From NCBI RefSeq assembly GCF_021347895.1, contig NC_067127.1:19068984-19132983 (forward strand): 64,000 bases of DNA. The letters run 5' to 3'. The stretch's first letter is position 1; the number at the start of each line of letters is the position of its first letter. A program made the position numbers and the translations under genes. The DNA is from Acanthochromis polyacanthus. Lineage: Eukaryota; Chordata; Actinopteri; Pomacentridae. This document shows positions 14,201 through 27,360 of this stretch, piece by piece. The notes under the pieces were generated by a model that saw nothing but the letters and a program-made list of their open reading frames with translations, had not been told where the DNA came from and made no database searches.

Positions 14201-16855
14201 TTGAGAGCAAACAGAGAGCGAGGCCGCAGCACGCACAGAACAGTGGTGGACTGGGTCGTCTGGATGTCAATATAATAGACTGGCTTATGATGTGTAAATA
14301 ACACACCACTTAATGGTCCTCTCCCAGTCTGTCAGAGCATTTTGAATCACACGGAGGGCAGCGTCTTCCTCTCCTCTCTCCACAGGGTCTCGTCATCCTC
14401 TCCTCATTCCACTCGCCTCTTTTATCCACAGAATATCAGAACAACAGCTAAGAGACATTGTAAAATCAAACATTATGAGAGCTTTACGGTTTTACTAGAA
14501 GGTTTTTTGAGCGTGCGTTAATATATTTTGATAGTGGAATAGTGGAGAAATATGTTTTTATGTGTGTGCTCCAGTATAAGTGCAAATTCAAAATATCATT
14601 TCTTCTCCTAAAATAGTTTCCACCTCCTTCAACTAAAACTAGCACTGTTTTATAATTTTCCCTCCTCTCATCATTTCACAGCATAAAATCTAAATTATTA
14701 GATATATTAAGAAAACAACAAAAGTTTTGTTTTCACATGAACATGAAAGTGTTGCATTAGTATTTTACTTGTAAAAAAGAAAATATGTTGCACTGAAGCA
14801 CATTTCTCTCAAAATGTACATTTTGATGCATTTAATAGATTAGTTATTAAAGAAGTTAATTTAAATAAGAATAAAAGCACACATGTATATATTCCTAAAT
14901 GACAATTTGTTTGAATTCTTTGTATTAGATAAATTAGAATATCTAATATTACAAACATTCTTTGACTTGTAGAATATGTTTATGAAACATTTGCATCAAA
15001 AGGGTGAACACGTGGATGTTTAAAATGCAGTTATCATTTTTACACTTTTGGTGTATTTTGCATAATTCATTTTCATTCTGAAGGTGCTAAAACACAGGGG
15101 AAAATTAAATTAATTCATCTTTTTAATTCAGTTTTTGTTTGCCTCCTCACTTTATTATTTGTTGCTCAAGCAGAATAAATATACTTTAATAAATTCTGAC
15201 TCTCTGAATGTAAACATTAAAATCCAGCATTTACTAAACGTCATAATTAATTCTGCTAGATGAATGAGCGCATGCAGAGCGGCAGACATACTTAAAAAAT
15301 ACTTACAAAACAATGTGCCCCAGAGACATAATATGAGACATAGGCTAATATTTTTGTGATTTAATAATTACAATGCACACTTTTTCTGTAAGTGTTTGAT
15401 GTTGGGGGTCCTGACAATGGTGGAAAACACCATGACATTTATGACAATAGCCTTGAAATTACAAGACTAAGTCAATGACACACTCTCACTGTGTATTTGC
15501 TTTATTTGTTTACAAATTTGAACAATTTTCATATTAATACAATGCAGTGCTTTCTGTGTTAATTTCACACTTTGTGCCACACAAATGAGCCGCAGCTCTC
15601 TGTAGTTAAAAGTTAGAGGAGGTCCTATATACTGATACCAAAATAAAAGAAGTATGACTGCTGTTTAAAGCATCCACACACACACACACACACACACACG
15701 GTAATGTGACGGTGGTGCTGCATAAAGACACACAGGTAAATACAGGGTTTAAGTCAGTTGTATCATGTGGAGTCACTTAGATAATAACTTCCAAGATGAC
15801 AAGTCATTCACACCTGCTGATGACATACATCAGGTGTCATTACTGTCCCTTCCACTATAGACCCGCTGTATATGTGATACTCTCCCGCTGCAGTAATAAA
15901 TAGACGTGACCTCAGTGAACATATCACTCATGAGCCGTCTTTGATTTGGTCACTATTTCCGTCAGACCCAGGAGACAGCAGCAGTTCCCACATCCACTGA
16001 CCTTGGGAGTCTCTTTAGAGCTCGTTCCAAACCCGCTGCTCAAGGTTGCATCCAATCTGTCTGTTGTTTTTCTACATTAGCAAACTTCAGCCCTCCTTCG
16101 CCCCGGAGCTCCTCTTGAAAACTAACACCTGAGTGTAAGGGCTGTAGTGAGAGGTGGTGTGGGAGTGCAGGTTGAGGTGGGTCAGATAGGGTGATCAAAA
16201 ACAAAGCAGAAGGATAAAAAATATAATTTTACCTCCCCCATAATCCCGGGCTTCCAAGAATGACCTTTGATCTTGCAGCATGTGTGGTATGCTGAGCCGC
16301 CTGCTCGTGCTGCATGCCGCTCTGATCCTGGGAAGCAATCACCGAGCGTACTGCTATCAGAAAGGCTGCTGGGGAAACACTCTAAGCCTGAGTCTGGAGG
16401 TGAGCGCCGAGCAAAAAGCAAATGTGCAGGGATGGAAAAAATAACCAAGTGCAGCCAACCACATAGAAAGCCTGATGGGCCAGAGCACTGCATGATAAAG
16501 GTAAAGTGGATACTGTATCTACAACATAGCCTGAGGCTGACTGCGATTCAACAGCAAACAAAAATGGAACGATCTTAACTGGTGAAATGCTGGCTAAAAG
16601 ATTTCCCCACTCATATAAATAGTAGCTGTATTAGTGTACTAGTTTGTAAAAGTAAAAACAACAGAATCTTGTGTGTTAGAATTTAGTGACATGGAAAACT
16701 AATACCTTATGAGCTTAGAATATTTGTTATGGCTGAAATAACTTCAAATTATGCTTTTTTAAATTAAAATGTCCAACTCGATTGACACAGAGATACATTT
16801 CTCAGATGTTTGGAGTGTTTTAAAATGTGTCAAGTCCAACCAGTGAATGTGTAAT
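8237..16855. other. Non-coding desert, part 2
   Basis: AT-rich, with an A-rich CAA-type tract at 10469-10506 and the 15.7-kb CA microsatellite. Short open frames exist on both strands but none has recognisable domains, plausible splice borders or family similarity. No repeat family identified. Confidence 0.55.
15675..15699. repeat. (CA)n microsatellite
   Basis: Uninterrupted CA dinucleotide run of about 12 units. Confidence 0.95.
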
Positions 16856-16859
16856 CACT

Positions 16860-17110
16860 GCTTCACAGGCTCCATCTTAATGCCGTGGGCACAGCAAATT
16901 CCCTGCATGTGCGTTTATTTGATTGTTTAAGAGCGATTTCCGGAAACCAAGTTTTGGACAGGCCAGGAGCTGCCTTGTAACAATTATGGGGTTAAATGGC
17001 AGTTGGCCACACAGGAGGGCATTTGCCTGCTGGCAGCCCCTTCCTGCTCTGCAGGGGTCAGAGGTCACAGACTTTTCAGGAAAAGTCCATTTCTCAAGCA
17101 CCCTGAAACA
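16860..17110. promoter_or_regulatory. Candidate regulatory patch with a perfect DR1 site
   Basis: Holds GGGTCA-G-AGGTCA at 17055-17067, a direct repeat of the nuclear-receptor half-site with one spacer base (DR1, the type bound by RXR heterodimers, HNF4 and COUP-TF). Nearby are ACAATTATGG and GGTTAAATGGC homeodomain-like sequences. The stretch is GC-richer than its flanks. Confidence 0.33.
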
Positions 17111-19630
17111 GGTGGAGGTCTGGACAGCCCTGTTTACTTAAACAGCACAAGGAAAATGGAAAAAATTAAACCAACAGCATGGACTGTGGCTCTTTTTGGT
17201 CATGTATATTCTGCCCTGTATCTGACACTGATTCTTTTCAGGATTCATTAACGCCTTCTCAAAATCCAGTGATCTCAGAAACCATTCATGTCTTTTTAAG
17301 ACTTACAACGAGAAGCTGTTTCATCTACTTTATAACAACTCTGATTGAATGAGAGGGAAAATGAAGATGTAATAGTGAGGACTCGAGTGCTAGAAGTAGT
17401 GTCAAAAAGAGTAACACTGCTTAAAATATAATAATGACACTTATGTTTTTACAACTGCATCTGTAGTTCTTCAATCAGGGGAAAGGGTTAATGCACTGAA
17501 TTAAAAGAAAAAAAGGGCAAAAGGCAACCCGGCCGAACTCGACCCCTCAGTGCTCTCACTATTTGGATTGGTTAAATCGCCGGGACCTGGAGCTGAACCC
17601 ATCAGGAAGGGCTTAAGTGTTTAGGATTAGGGATCTAAAAGGCATTTGGAGGCCCTGAACCAAACCCGCAGGACTGGGGCGGAGGAGAGCCTGGTGTTTG
17701 GCCTGCGCTGTAATCAAACAGGGGGAGGTAGGACCTTAGCACACCTGCAGGAAAGGCCCACAGCAAAGAAAAAGGCCCCAGCAAGAAAGGCAGGCCGGGC
17801 AGCAGGGCTTTTTCTGTGGCTGCAGAGTGACAACAGCTGGGGTGGTGTACGGCAGTGTGGCCCAAGGGCAAGGTCAGCCTGGTGGACCGGGGGGAACAGC
17901 AGGCGGATTGTTTTCACTCCACCAGTGAAAACAGCAACCGTGGAGATGCTGAATGTGCCAGCTGTGATTGTGGATTTTTAGTCCACAGCCTGACCCCATA
18001 TTAACACTATGAAGGGAAGCTGGATCGCTAATGACCAGTGGCCTCTGGCCTCACCTGAGCTCCTCCCATACAGCAGCCACATCTCTGGACACGCTGCGGG
18101 TGCATGTAAGGAGATTTAATGCTACTCATTTACACCATTTAATGCATTTAGCTTCTATTTCTAAATTAGATGTTGATTAAATGTTGATTACTTTAAATTT
18201 GATAATTCCATGTTCTCTAAACTGGAATGGACTTTAATAAAATAAAAATAATTTCGTATTTTATGAATCATTGTAAAAAGTGTCATTTAATTTAGACTGA
18301 ATTTCTGGAATAGGTTGGTGTGTGGTTGCAGCACACAGACAGTCAACCTGAATCCATCCATGAAAGCGTCAGGATTCACACATGTCCTCGGGCTTAATTG
18401 GGCTGGACAGTTAACATCAAAGAAGCTGGGCTTTATATGTAATCTGTTCGCTCCTCTGCCACATTCTCATGCCGGCACTTTTTTTATATGTTCAAACGTT
18501 GTAATGAAGGTCATTCTCCATCAATTCACTTTGATCTAAAATGACAAAAATTTAGCATTTTAATAAAAAAATTTCTTCATTGCTTTCACCGCTCGGCTTG
18601 CTGTCGTCTTACACACCCTTTTCCTCACTTTTTCATTTTCTCCCCTTCTTTCTTCTAGTCTTTATTTCCGTCTCTCATCGTGTATGAAAACAACTCAGCT
18701 TATATAAGGTAAATGAGACTATTTTGAAAAAAAGATCACAATAAAAACACACTGCGAGTCGCATAATCAAGGCTCTGACATGCCCTAACACCTGCAACAG
18801 ATATATAATTAAACTGTGTGAAACTACCATGCTTTATAATGATTAGCTACTTTTATAGATGGTACAGAGTCAATTATGTGTAAAGTATAAAACATTTTTC
18901 ATGATAATAAAACTCATCTCTGTGGAAATTCCCTCATAGCTGACTAAAGATTATCATTTAGCCTCTTAAATTGAAGGGAAGTTTGTTGACTTTGTTTATT
19001 GCCACGCCAGTCTAAATCAGGGGAAATCGACTGTAATAGTCCGTTGGAATTCTTTTAGAAATAACACATTTGCGCTGAAAGAAAGATGCACATCACGGCA
19101 TGCTCAGACACCATCTTTCGCAGCTGTGTGTTTCTATCAGTCTGTTATAATGAGAAATCAACTGTCTGCAGATCAGCTGCTGAAATGCTGTAACGAGCCA
19201 TGAGCGCTAATACTTGAGGATCAGTTGCACTGGATGAGGCGGCTTTATCCAGTTATTAGGGTAATGTAATGGAGTCTCCTAATCCAAACCCACCAAACCC
19301 TTCCACCGTAGGGGGCACAATAGTGAGGCAACACGTTATTCCGGCACAAAGCTGACTTCCCCGCTAATGTAGCAGGACACTGAGGCTCACGGCCTGTTCA
19401 AACAAGTCCTTCACAGTATCTCCCATAAAATGATTTTCTCCCTTCTTTCTCTCTCCCCCTTTTCCCAGCTAACTCTCTCCCCCCCAACAAACGCTCTGCT
19501 GGCAAGGCATATTCTACGCTCCTTAATGCCAAATTAAACCCCAACTCTTTTATTTTAAATGAGAAAAGGCAAAAGAGAGTGCTGACAATCTTGATTAGAC
19601 CAAATAGAAGGAGGGGAGAGAAGAGGAACA
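17111..19630. other. Non-coding desert, part 3
   Basis: 17520-18070 is distinctly GC-rich with A/G-rich runs and a few open frames, none resembling a protein; it may be another conserved patch. 18100-19150 is AT-rich without content. 19180-19380 is balanced sequence (TAATGTAATGG, CTAATCC) of possible regulatory type. Confidence 0.5.
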
Positions 19631-19770
19631 AAAATTAAACGGTATTAAAAAATATAGAACATTACATTAATGCCGTCCGGCACAATTGGTGCTAATTGGC
19701 AGATAATCCAGGAGCTCTGGGCTGCCTAATGCTGGGCTGAGTATATAGGAACAAGCTGGGCCTCTTGTCC
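19630..19770. promoter_or_regulatory. Candidate conserved element with paired ATTGG and TAATCC sites
   Basis: Within 30 bases are CAATTGG, CTAATTGG and TAATCC (19704-19709, the OTX/Bicoid-type site), followed by CCTAATGC. Dense homeodomain-like sites in balanced-composition DNA. Candidate only. Confidence 0.28.
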
Positions 19771-22120
19771 TCTCCCACCACAGAGTCCTACAAGCCATGG
19801 GACGGGGTCAGAGCGCGGTGGAGGAGGAGGGATTAGCACTGGCATTGTTGGCGCTTTCCATTGGAACATGACCTTGACGAGAGTTTGGTTCACCCCCCTC
19901 CTTCCCAATATTCCAGCTACATGAACTTTAATAGGAGCATATTGGGCAGTTTTAGTGTGCCAAGAGAAACACACGAAACACAGAGACACCAGAATAAAAC
20001 CTGACATTCCAACACCTTTGAATTTGAACTCACTTGGGAAAGACCTCTCTATATTTACACAACCCCGCACTACAAATAGCTTCTCAAGTTCGGATTATGT
20101 ATGGATTTAAACAGAGTAAAGGGGAATATATAATTTATGCACAAACGTAAGCTCATAAAAACAAGATTTTGTTAAAATGGAATGAAAACAGTTTATCCTG
20201 GATGCTGCAAGTATTAGAGCAACAGTTTTAATAACAGTTTGGGCTCAGAAACAGCTGCTCCATCTATAACAATAAAGTTAAAGTGTGCCAAAATAAGAGT
20301 GGGGATCCAAAGTGCTGTGGGAAAGCCAGTAAATGTTATGTGTTTTGAAAATGGTTCCGATAATCTTTATCCTAATCCCTTAATTGGGAGTCAATGTGGT
20401 CTCCAGTGAACATACAAAGCCGCTGGCTGGAAGGAACTCGGGACACAGAGAAGCTCTTAAAGGGGACCATCTACACCTGGGCGATGAGCGCGCTTTTCAC
20501 TACTCTGAGGAGGCTTTCAAGCAAGTCCTTGGCTGTGAAAGTTCCCATGTTAAAAGCACTACCTATTAAGGTACATCCGAAAGAGATGTATTTCCGCGCA
20601 GTGTTTGAAGATTTCCATTTGCATGAAAAAAGGGCCTCTGCAAAACTGTAACTTGTGAACTGATCAAAAGCCAGAGGCCGTTCTTGAGTTGAATGGCTTT
20701 CCCCCTTTGACACGAAAGAGGCTCTCTTGAGGCGCCTTCGCGGCGGTGGCCTTGGAGGTTAGGAAAATGTAGCCCCTCAGACCATACGGGACTATTCTCT
20801 GGAGTCCAGACAACACTTGAGTCTGCAGCAATAGAAAAGAGCCGGTTTGCCGCTGTGGATCAGCACTTCAACGGGCCTCAGTAACATCTAACATTCCATC
20901 AGAGGGCTTTTACTATTCCTATGGCCTTTCATGTTGAGAGGACTGTGTGTGTGCCTGTGTGTGTGTGTGTGAATGTGTGTATATTATGTGTGCATATACG
21001 AATGTCTACGCATGCCAATGGCCATGTTGTTTTTAACATGCTAATATTATTTCAAAAATACAATAAATCGCACAGCAAATATGCTATTCCCAATTTAAAA
21101 ACTACAATTTTAAGATTGCTTATGTCAGAAAAGTCACGGTTAAATCTCTTGTTAGGAGTTCTGAAACATAAGAAAGTATAGCCATGCAAAGCAAAATAAA
21201 TGTCCTAATAGGGGTCTTACAGGTCACACACACATGCACACACATCTTTGGCTGAATGTATATTGGTTCAATCCTCTCTTGCAAACATCTTCAAAGTGCA
21301 AAGAGGAGCGATAAGAAGCTGGAGCATTTGTTATTCTTTCCAGGTCGATTGAATGTGTTTTGACTAGATGCTTAGCTTGGGAGGAGAACTGTGGAGCTGC
21401 TGAGCTCCGTCACGGCTGGGAGAAGGCTTCACAACAGCGAGGTGTCCACTTAGCAGAGAAACCGCCGAGCTGATGGGTACGTGAGGCTCCACGGTTGTCA
21501 GGCCACTCCAGCCACAACGCACAGACTCTTCCCACTCCTCCACTACTCTCCTGCTCTGTGACTCAGCTGGTTTCACTTAGAGAACACGGAGAGAGCGGGT
21601 CACAGGGTCATACCATGACCTCATCAAATTAGCCCCAACCGAGTGAGGTGTTTAGCACGAGTTAAAACAAGTAATCTGAAGGGCATTAAATGCAAATGCG
21701 ACGACCATATGCCCACTTCAAACACGATAGCTCCTATCCAGCCGCTCTCCCCCTCTTGCCCTCTCACATACACACAGCAGAACCATTCACATGTCTCGCA
21801 GAGTGGGGGGCTGTTAAGATGACAATGGGTTTCTGTCATGCCGACCAGGTGCAACACATTTCAACCGCTGTTCTGAGCTGTTTGATATCTGTTAAAGGAA
21901 CATTTGCAACAAAAAGTCTGCAACTGAATTACTCTTTGAAAATAGATATCTCTCACGTTATCTGCATCAATATCACGTTCTTCTTGACCTTAAACTTGGA
22001 ATATGGAAATAAAGGAGAGATGCTTACAAAGGTTATCCAGCAGTTCAGGGAGGAGAGAGGAGAAGAAAAAAAAGAGAAAACGGCAGGGTAATACTTCGGC
22101 TGTGCTTCATAAACGCTACG
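19771..22120. other. Non-coding desert, part 4
   Basis: Mixed composition. The stretch 20700-20900 is GC-richer (CTTCGCGGCGGTGG) and may be another conserved patch. Contains the 20.9-kb GT microsatellite. No protein-like frames. Confidence 0.5.
20944..20980. repeat. Imperfect (GT)n microsatellite
   Basis: GT runs broken by GCC and GAA. Confidence 0.9.
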
Positions 22121-22124
22121 CCAT

Positions 22125-22345
22125 GTGCCCCTGTTAGAGGGAGTGAGGGCCTGGTCAGGTTGTGGAGATTATGGGCGAAGACTGATTTTGCCCCCTCGGG
22201 CTGTGGCCGGGCTGGGAACATGTGGCAGCTCATATGTGCTAATAAGCACCTGTGGAGAAGGAGGAGAGGGAGCAGAAAACCCCCGCCGGGCTCTGCAGCC
22301 GTGCCACCTGCACAGACCTCCACTGTGCCTCTGACTCAGTGAGGC
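22125..22345. promoter_or_regulatory. Candidate element with E-box cluster
   Basis: Three E-boxes lie within 34 bases: CATGTG (22219-22224), CATATG (22231-22236) and CACCTG (22247-22252), with GCTAATAAGC between the last two. The region is GC-rich in an otherwise AT-rich setting. bHLH-type regulation is possible. Confidence 0.3.
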
Positions 22346-24950
22346 TGGGAAACCTGACGAACATAACTACCACTCAGACACAGCTCTGGAAAACTGGAAA
22401 GTAAGATATGTTTAGTGCTCGCCTGTTGTTGCTGTGTGTTTTTGTGCCAGAGATCACTCAAGCAGATACTGACATTAGGACAGTGTTGTGCTTTCTTTTC
22501 TTTTCCTTTTTCTCTCTGTTCATGCTTACAAGTTCTTGCCTTGTTTAGTTCAAACAAACATGTTGCCGCTGCTGCAAAAAAATGTAAAATAAATCCCTCC
22601 TTGCATAGCACAAAAAGTGGACTTAAATGAAATTGTCACTGAGTGATTTAAATATCTGTAGGACAAAACACCCACTAATGATGAGTGCTGTGATATGACT
22701 GTAGCCTGTACTGTATACCAACTGAATTTACAAAACTCAATGATGCAAAATAACTCTTCTGAAATGTGTAATGAGTAGCACATTCAGGCCTGCGAAGACT
22801 TGTATAAAAGTCTTACTTGTTCCAAGTGGATAGTATGTGTGTGCAGCGCAGATTTGCAGCCTTCATCTCATTCAAAACGGCGCACAGCTGCTTACGAGGA
22901 ATGTGAGAGCAAAAAGAAGACATTGTGGGAGAGCGCTCTCCTGTCAGTCAAAAGAAGTCTTATTAAATTTGTTTAAGCTGTGAAAGCATTTTGAAGAAAA
23001 GAAACAATGTTGTTCATGTGTTCCTTATGACCACCAGTTTTCCTCAACTCCAATTAGACAAATTTTTCTTCAAATTAAGGTGGAAACAGTATTAGATTTA
23101 TTTTTTTCCACCAAAAAACGAGAACATAGTACATCACTAACTGAACTCCCAAATCAACATGAATAGATTCTTTCTTTTTAAAATTTGACTACTGATAAAT
23201 AGGTATCGTTGCACAAGGAAGTTTTGCACAATTTTGTCCTTAACAGCGACTCCAAATGAGTTCTTCACATGCTCTGTCAGTCATGGATCTGAGCAGCACA
23301 TGTTTGTATGTGTGAGGAACAGGCAAATACCTAAATGTCGACTTAAAGAATCATCCGTCGGTGTCTCCACTTTACGAACCTTGCTTGCTTGTTCTACCAT
23401 CTGAGCGCTCCATAAACCACATTAAAACCTGCCACTATTTAGAAAATATGCATCTCAGTAATCTGTAGAAATCTGCTTTGAGCCATGAGTGATGTACTTA
23501 TGCATTTCTCAATAGCCAAATGTAGAGAGTTAATCAGCCTCCAGTGATTTATGGGATTTCATATTTTGCACATCTGGATTCCATAGAGACAGGAATATTT
23601 AAGACACCACTTTACTACACTGTGCATACTTCATTGACAATCGGACTGTATCACCACAAATATCCTCTTCTTTACGACTCAGGAGGCAACTTCCAGAAAT
23701 AAGAAGGGTTGTTCACTGGGTGTGTGGAGATAGCGTGTCCTACTGAGGAGCTAACGATCACTGACGTAAAGCAATAACTTCACTGTAATTCTGCCAATTG
23801 AAAATGACTCGTAGCTCTTCAGGCAATTTCTAACATGCTATATGGACAAGTGGAAAAATATTTAGATTAATTTATATTCAATATCTGAAGGACATTTAGA
23901 CTTCTATCTAGAAACTATAACCTCCTTACTCAAAATGATACTTCAAATAAACTTTGCCAATTCTTGTTATTCTTAAAGTTTGTTGAGACGTTGTTAATAA
24001 AATTTCCAATTTCAATTTTAATTGAACAACAGAGCATTTGAGAGTGAGGCTGATATTAATTTTCTACCCAGTTAAGGATGTTTGAGGAAATTAGCCCGTG
24101 TCAGCAAAAGAGTTATCAACCACATTATAAGACAGTGCGCATTTGAGTTGATGTTTCTCCGCTCTTAACTTCCCGGAAACATTACAAATATACGCACATC
24201 ATTAATGGAATGAATTCACATCATCAGCAAATTACATAGTTTAGTTCTTGCGCGTAATTCTTTTAAAGAACCGTAAACTTAACCGTTTATTTATCTAATA
24301 ATTTATAGTCCCTCCACCCCATTTCTTTCCTCTGACTGTTGACTTTGTTAAACATGAATTATTCTTTCTGCTTCATGAAAAACTACAGCGAAGCTTCTGC
24401 ATTCTGCACCTGAGAGATACTGATGCAATTAATTGCATGAACAAATTTTACCTTTTAATAGACATGATGAGAAAACATTATGATATTAATTATTAATTAT
24501 TAAAGCTCTCATCCAACTAGTTTGCACTCATTAAACTTTGAAAAGTGTTAGAAACTTTTTCCCAACATGCTGTTTTTTGACGGAAATTATGAAGAATAAA
24601 TAATTAATTGCACAGAGCATGTCAAATATCAAATTAAATGTCCTGCTAAAGATGGCATCTAAGAACAAACCAGTATCTGTGTTATTTGCATCATTATGTG
24701 TTGTTATTAAACCGGCTTCACACATTTTCCAACAGTGTCAAAACCTCAGGTGAGAACTGGTGATATTTTTTTCTCATAAATTATCAAGTATAAAATGCTA
24801 ATCTTACACTAATTGAGAAGTTTACATTCTAAGCAACCACTAATAAGAGCCCTTTGCTTCCAAAATATTCCTTCCTGAGCCAGCATTTAATAACATTTCT
24901 CCACATCTTTCATTAACTCAACAAAGGGCCGTCATCCCGAGTTTACATGA
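22346..24950. other. Non-coding desert, part 5
   Basis: AT-rich. Stretches at 24160-24260 and 24420-24510 (AATTAATTGCATG, TTAATTATTAATTATTAAAG) carry many TAAT cores. No coding content or repeat family recognised. Confidence 0.5.
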
Positions 24951-24959
24951 TGCTGTTAT

Positions 24960-25570
24960 ATTTCTTTGGGAACCACAGAGTTTATACTGTGGACTGCATT
25001 TGCAATTGACTTGAAATGAAAATAAGCCCTACACATCTCAAATCCCTTCTCTGAGACCCTGTGAGCTTTTGCCCCTTCAAGGAGCAGAAGTCTTTGATAA
25101 TGACTACATGTTTTAGACTACTGACCCCCCCCTTTCTAAACTTCTAATAAATAGCTTCAAACGTAAGGGATCCTGATCAGCGCTTTGAGCAAAGGAAGCA
25201 TTGCAAGAGCATGAGATCAACCCCTGGATTATTCTTCCCCACGCTGAAAAGCAGCCCTCTCCAGCTCTTGGCCAGGGTATAATACCCACTGGTTGCCACA
25301 AGGAACACTATTCGGATTAAGTGGTGCCCCTTTCACATAAGCAACAAGTGACAAAGGAGGAGATTGGGCAACTAACCTGCTGTTTAGATAAATAAAGGTA
25401 CTCTATCAGCTCTAATAATTGCTAACCCCCTCTCCTCTTGCCCCATTGTCCCCTGACAAGTGCTGCTTGGCCTCCTTCTAATTGCTGACAGATTTGATTT
25501 TTCAGCGACAGCAGGAGCTCTGTTTGTGGCCTTTACATCAAGTAATTACTCTCTCCCTGTCTCCCCGCCA
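24960..25570. promoter_or_regulatory. Candidate conserved element
   Basis: Balanced sequence with CTTTGATAA (TCF-like, 25093-25101), AATAATTGC, CTAATTGC and AGTAATTAC homeodomain cores, and few simple repeats. The reading frames across it do not resemble protein. Candidate only. Confidence 0.25.
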
Positions 25571-26850
25571 CCACCTTTTTTGTCCTGTCTCTTTCCTAAT
25601 TCCTCGTCTTCCTTTTGCTTTATTCTCAAACCAAATGTCCTGCATCTATGTGAAGAAATTTCAGCTGCACTTTAAGGCATTTTTAATAAGTGAATGCAAA
25701 TATCCTGCACTATGATTTAGCATTCCCATGCTGAAACACATTTTTATTAACAGAACACAGGACGAGCAAAACAACCTTCACAGAAGAGAAAGGGAGAAAT
25801 AATTCTATAAATAAAGTTCTTTTAATTGTAATTCTTGACAGTTCACAAATAGGATTGATACTAATGATTACTTACAAAGTCGAATAATCTGTATAATATT
25901 TTTATCTGTAAATTGATTAGTTGTTTAAAATATCAGAAAATTGTGAAATAAATAAATAAATCCCTGTTTCCCAAAGCCTAGATGATGTCTTCTGTTACTG
26001 TCATAGAGGAGGAAAGAAACCTGATATTTTCTAAGAAGTTGGAATCAGAGGATTTTAACTTTCTTTAAAAAAAAAATTTTAACAGATAAGTTGACAGGTA
26101 CTGTAATAGTCTGCATCCGATTGATTTATTGACTAACTGTTGCAGCTATGTTCTGGATAATTACTCAAACTATCACCAAAATTTCTAGGAAATTAGCTAA
26201 AAACTGTAAAAAAATAAATAAATTGTTGTGTCACGAGGACAAAGTCAGGACAATATTTCCCCAAAACAAACAAACTACACTGACAAAGAAAAAGGTTGGA
26301 ACCTACCGACGGTAACATGGTGCAGAGCATCACAGCAGGCCGACAAATGCTGCATTTTATTTTGGCTGCTTCAAAATAAATTTAAGCTTGCAGTACAGCA
26401 GTGTTTTTAAAGGTAAGTGCTTTCTTGTAAAGTGTTAATATTTTTGCGTACTCCCTGTAATTCTAAAAATGTGCATCCTTTCTTCCAACACTACAGCTCT
26501 GACAGTACACAAAATTGCCATTGTTATCCAGAGTGGGAGCCCCCAAAACTGTGCATTCATTAACAAAACCAAAAGTGTAAAATGTGCGTAAAACAAGCTG
26601 CTGAAAAACACTTGAATGAATTGTTCCACAATTAGAAACAACACTAATTAAGTTCAAACTGGTGCTGTAACCTTTAGCTGAAACAACATTTTTTTTCTAA
26701 AAGTAAGAAGTGTTTCTGCACATGCTGGTCTCTTAACAAGTGTTGCCTCCCCTCCACTCCTCTGGCCTGCAGGCTGCATTGTAACAAGCGCTGCTACCCC
26801 ATGGGAGAGCTAGAGGGCTCACTCCAAAAGCAGCGGAGCCCAGGAGAGCC
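25571..26850. other. Non-coding desert, part 6
   Basis: AT-rich with small AAAT-type simple repeats near 25950 and 26212. Nothing else seen. Confidence 0.5.
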
Positions 26851-26859
26851 TCCACAATC

Positions 26860-27360
26860 GCCCTCGCAACATTTAAAAGCTAATTATCCCAGGAACAAAA
26901 GTGCACTTCATTTTCACTTAACACAATTAGTCATAAACTGCGTTTCGGAGTTCTAAATCTACACAGGCCCCCATTCTCTGCCAATTATTCATAGTTTCAT
27001 GTTCGTATCACATTCAGAGTTTCAAAGCAAACATATTTTCAGTGCTGGTGTCTGTGTTAATCATCCCACCCACACATTTCATGGATTAGTCATTCACATT
27101 GCATGAAATATGAACCGGAGTGCAGCTCTGCCAACTATATGCGTACATATTATCCAGAATATTTCTATTGGGGAGTTTGAAAGGGTTAGGTAGACACTAT
27201 ATATACACGGAGAGAGAGAGAGGGAGAGAGGGAATCAATGATTCCTAATCCACTCAACAAGCGGATGAGATAATTATGCATTTCATAAATGATTAGCAAA
27301 ATACAGGAATATTTAATCCCTCTTTGCATTGATGTTCTTTAAACAGCGCTTAGGTACACC
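26860..27360. promoter_or_regulatory. Candidate conserved element with two TAATCC sites
   Basis: Contains TAATCC at 27246-27251 and 27314-27319, with TAATTATGCA (27271-27280, POU/homeodomain-like) and ATGATTAGC between them. Upstream are AGCTAATTATCCC and ACAATTAGTC. The GA tract at 27209-27232 lies inside. Site density and even composition suggest a developmental enhancer; unproven. Confidence 0.32.
27209..27232. repeat. (GA)n purine tract
   Basis: GAGAGAGA-type repeat with GG interruptions, just left of a candidate regulatory patch. Confidence 0.9.

Noticed and set aside
16182..16493. 103-codon minus-strand ORF and its plus-strand partner at 16267-16578
   Set aside because: Both strands are open over the same stretch, neither shows a domain or splice context, and composition suggests chance.
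17646..17981. 111-codon plus-strand ORF in the GC-rich stretch
   Set aside because: Length is explained by low stop-codon frequency in A/G-rich, GC-rich DNA; overlapping minus-strand frames are equally open and nothing resembles a protein family.
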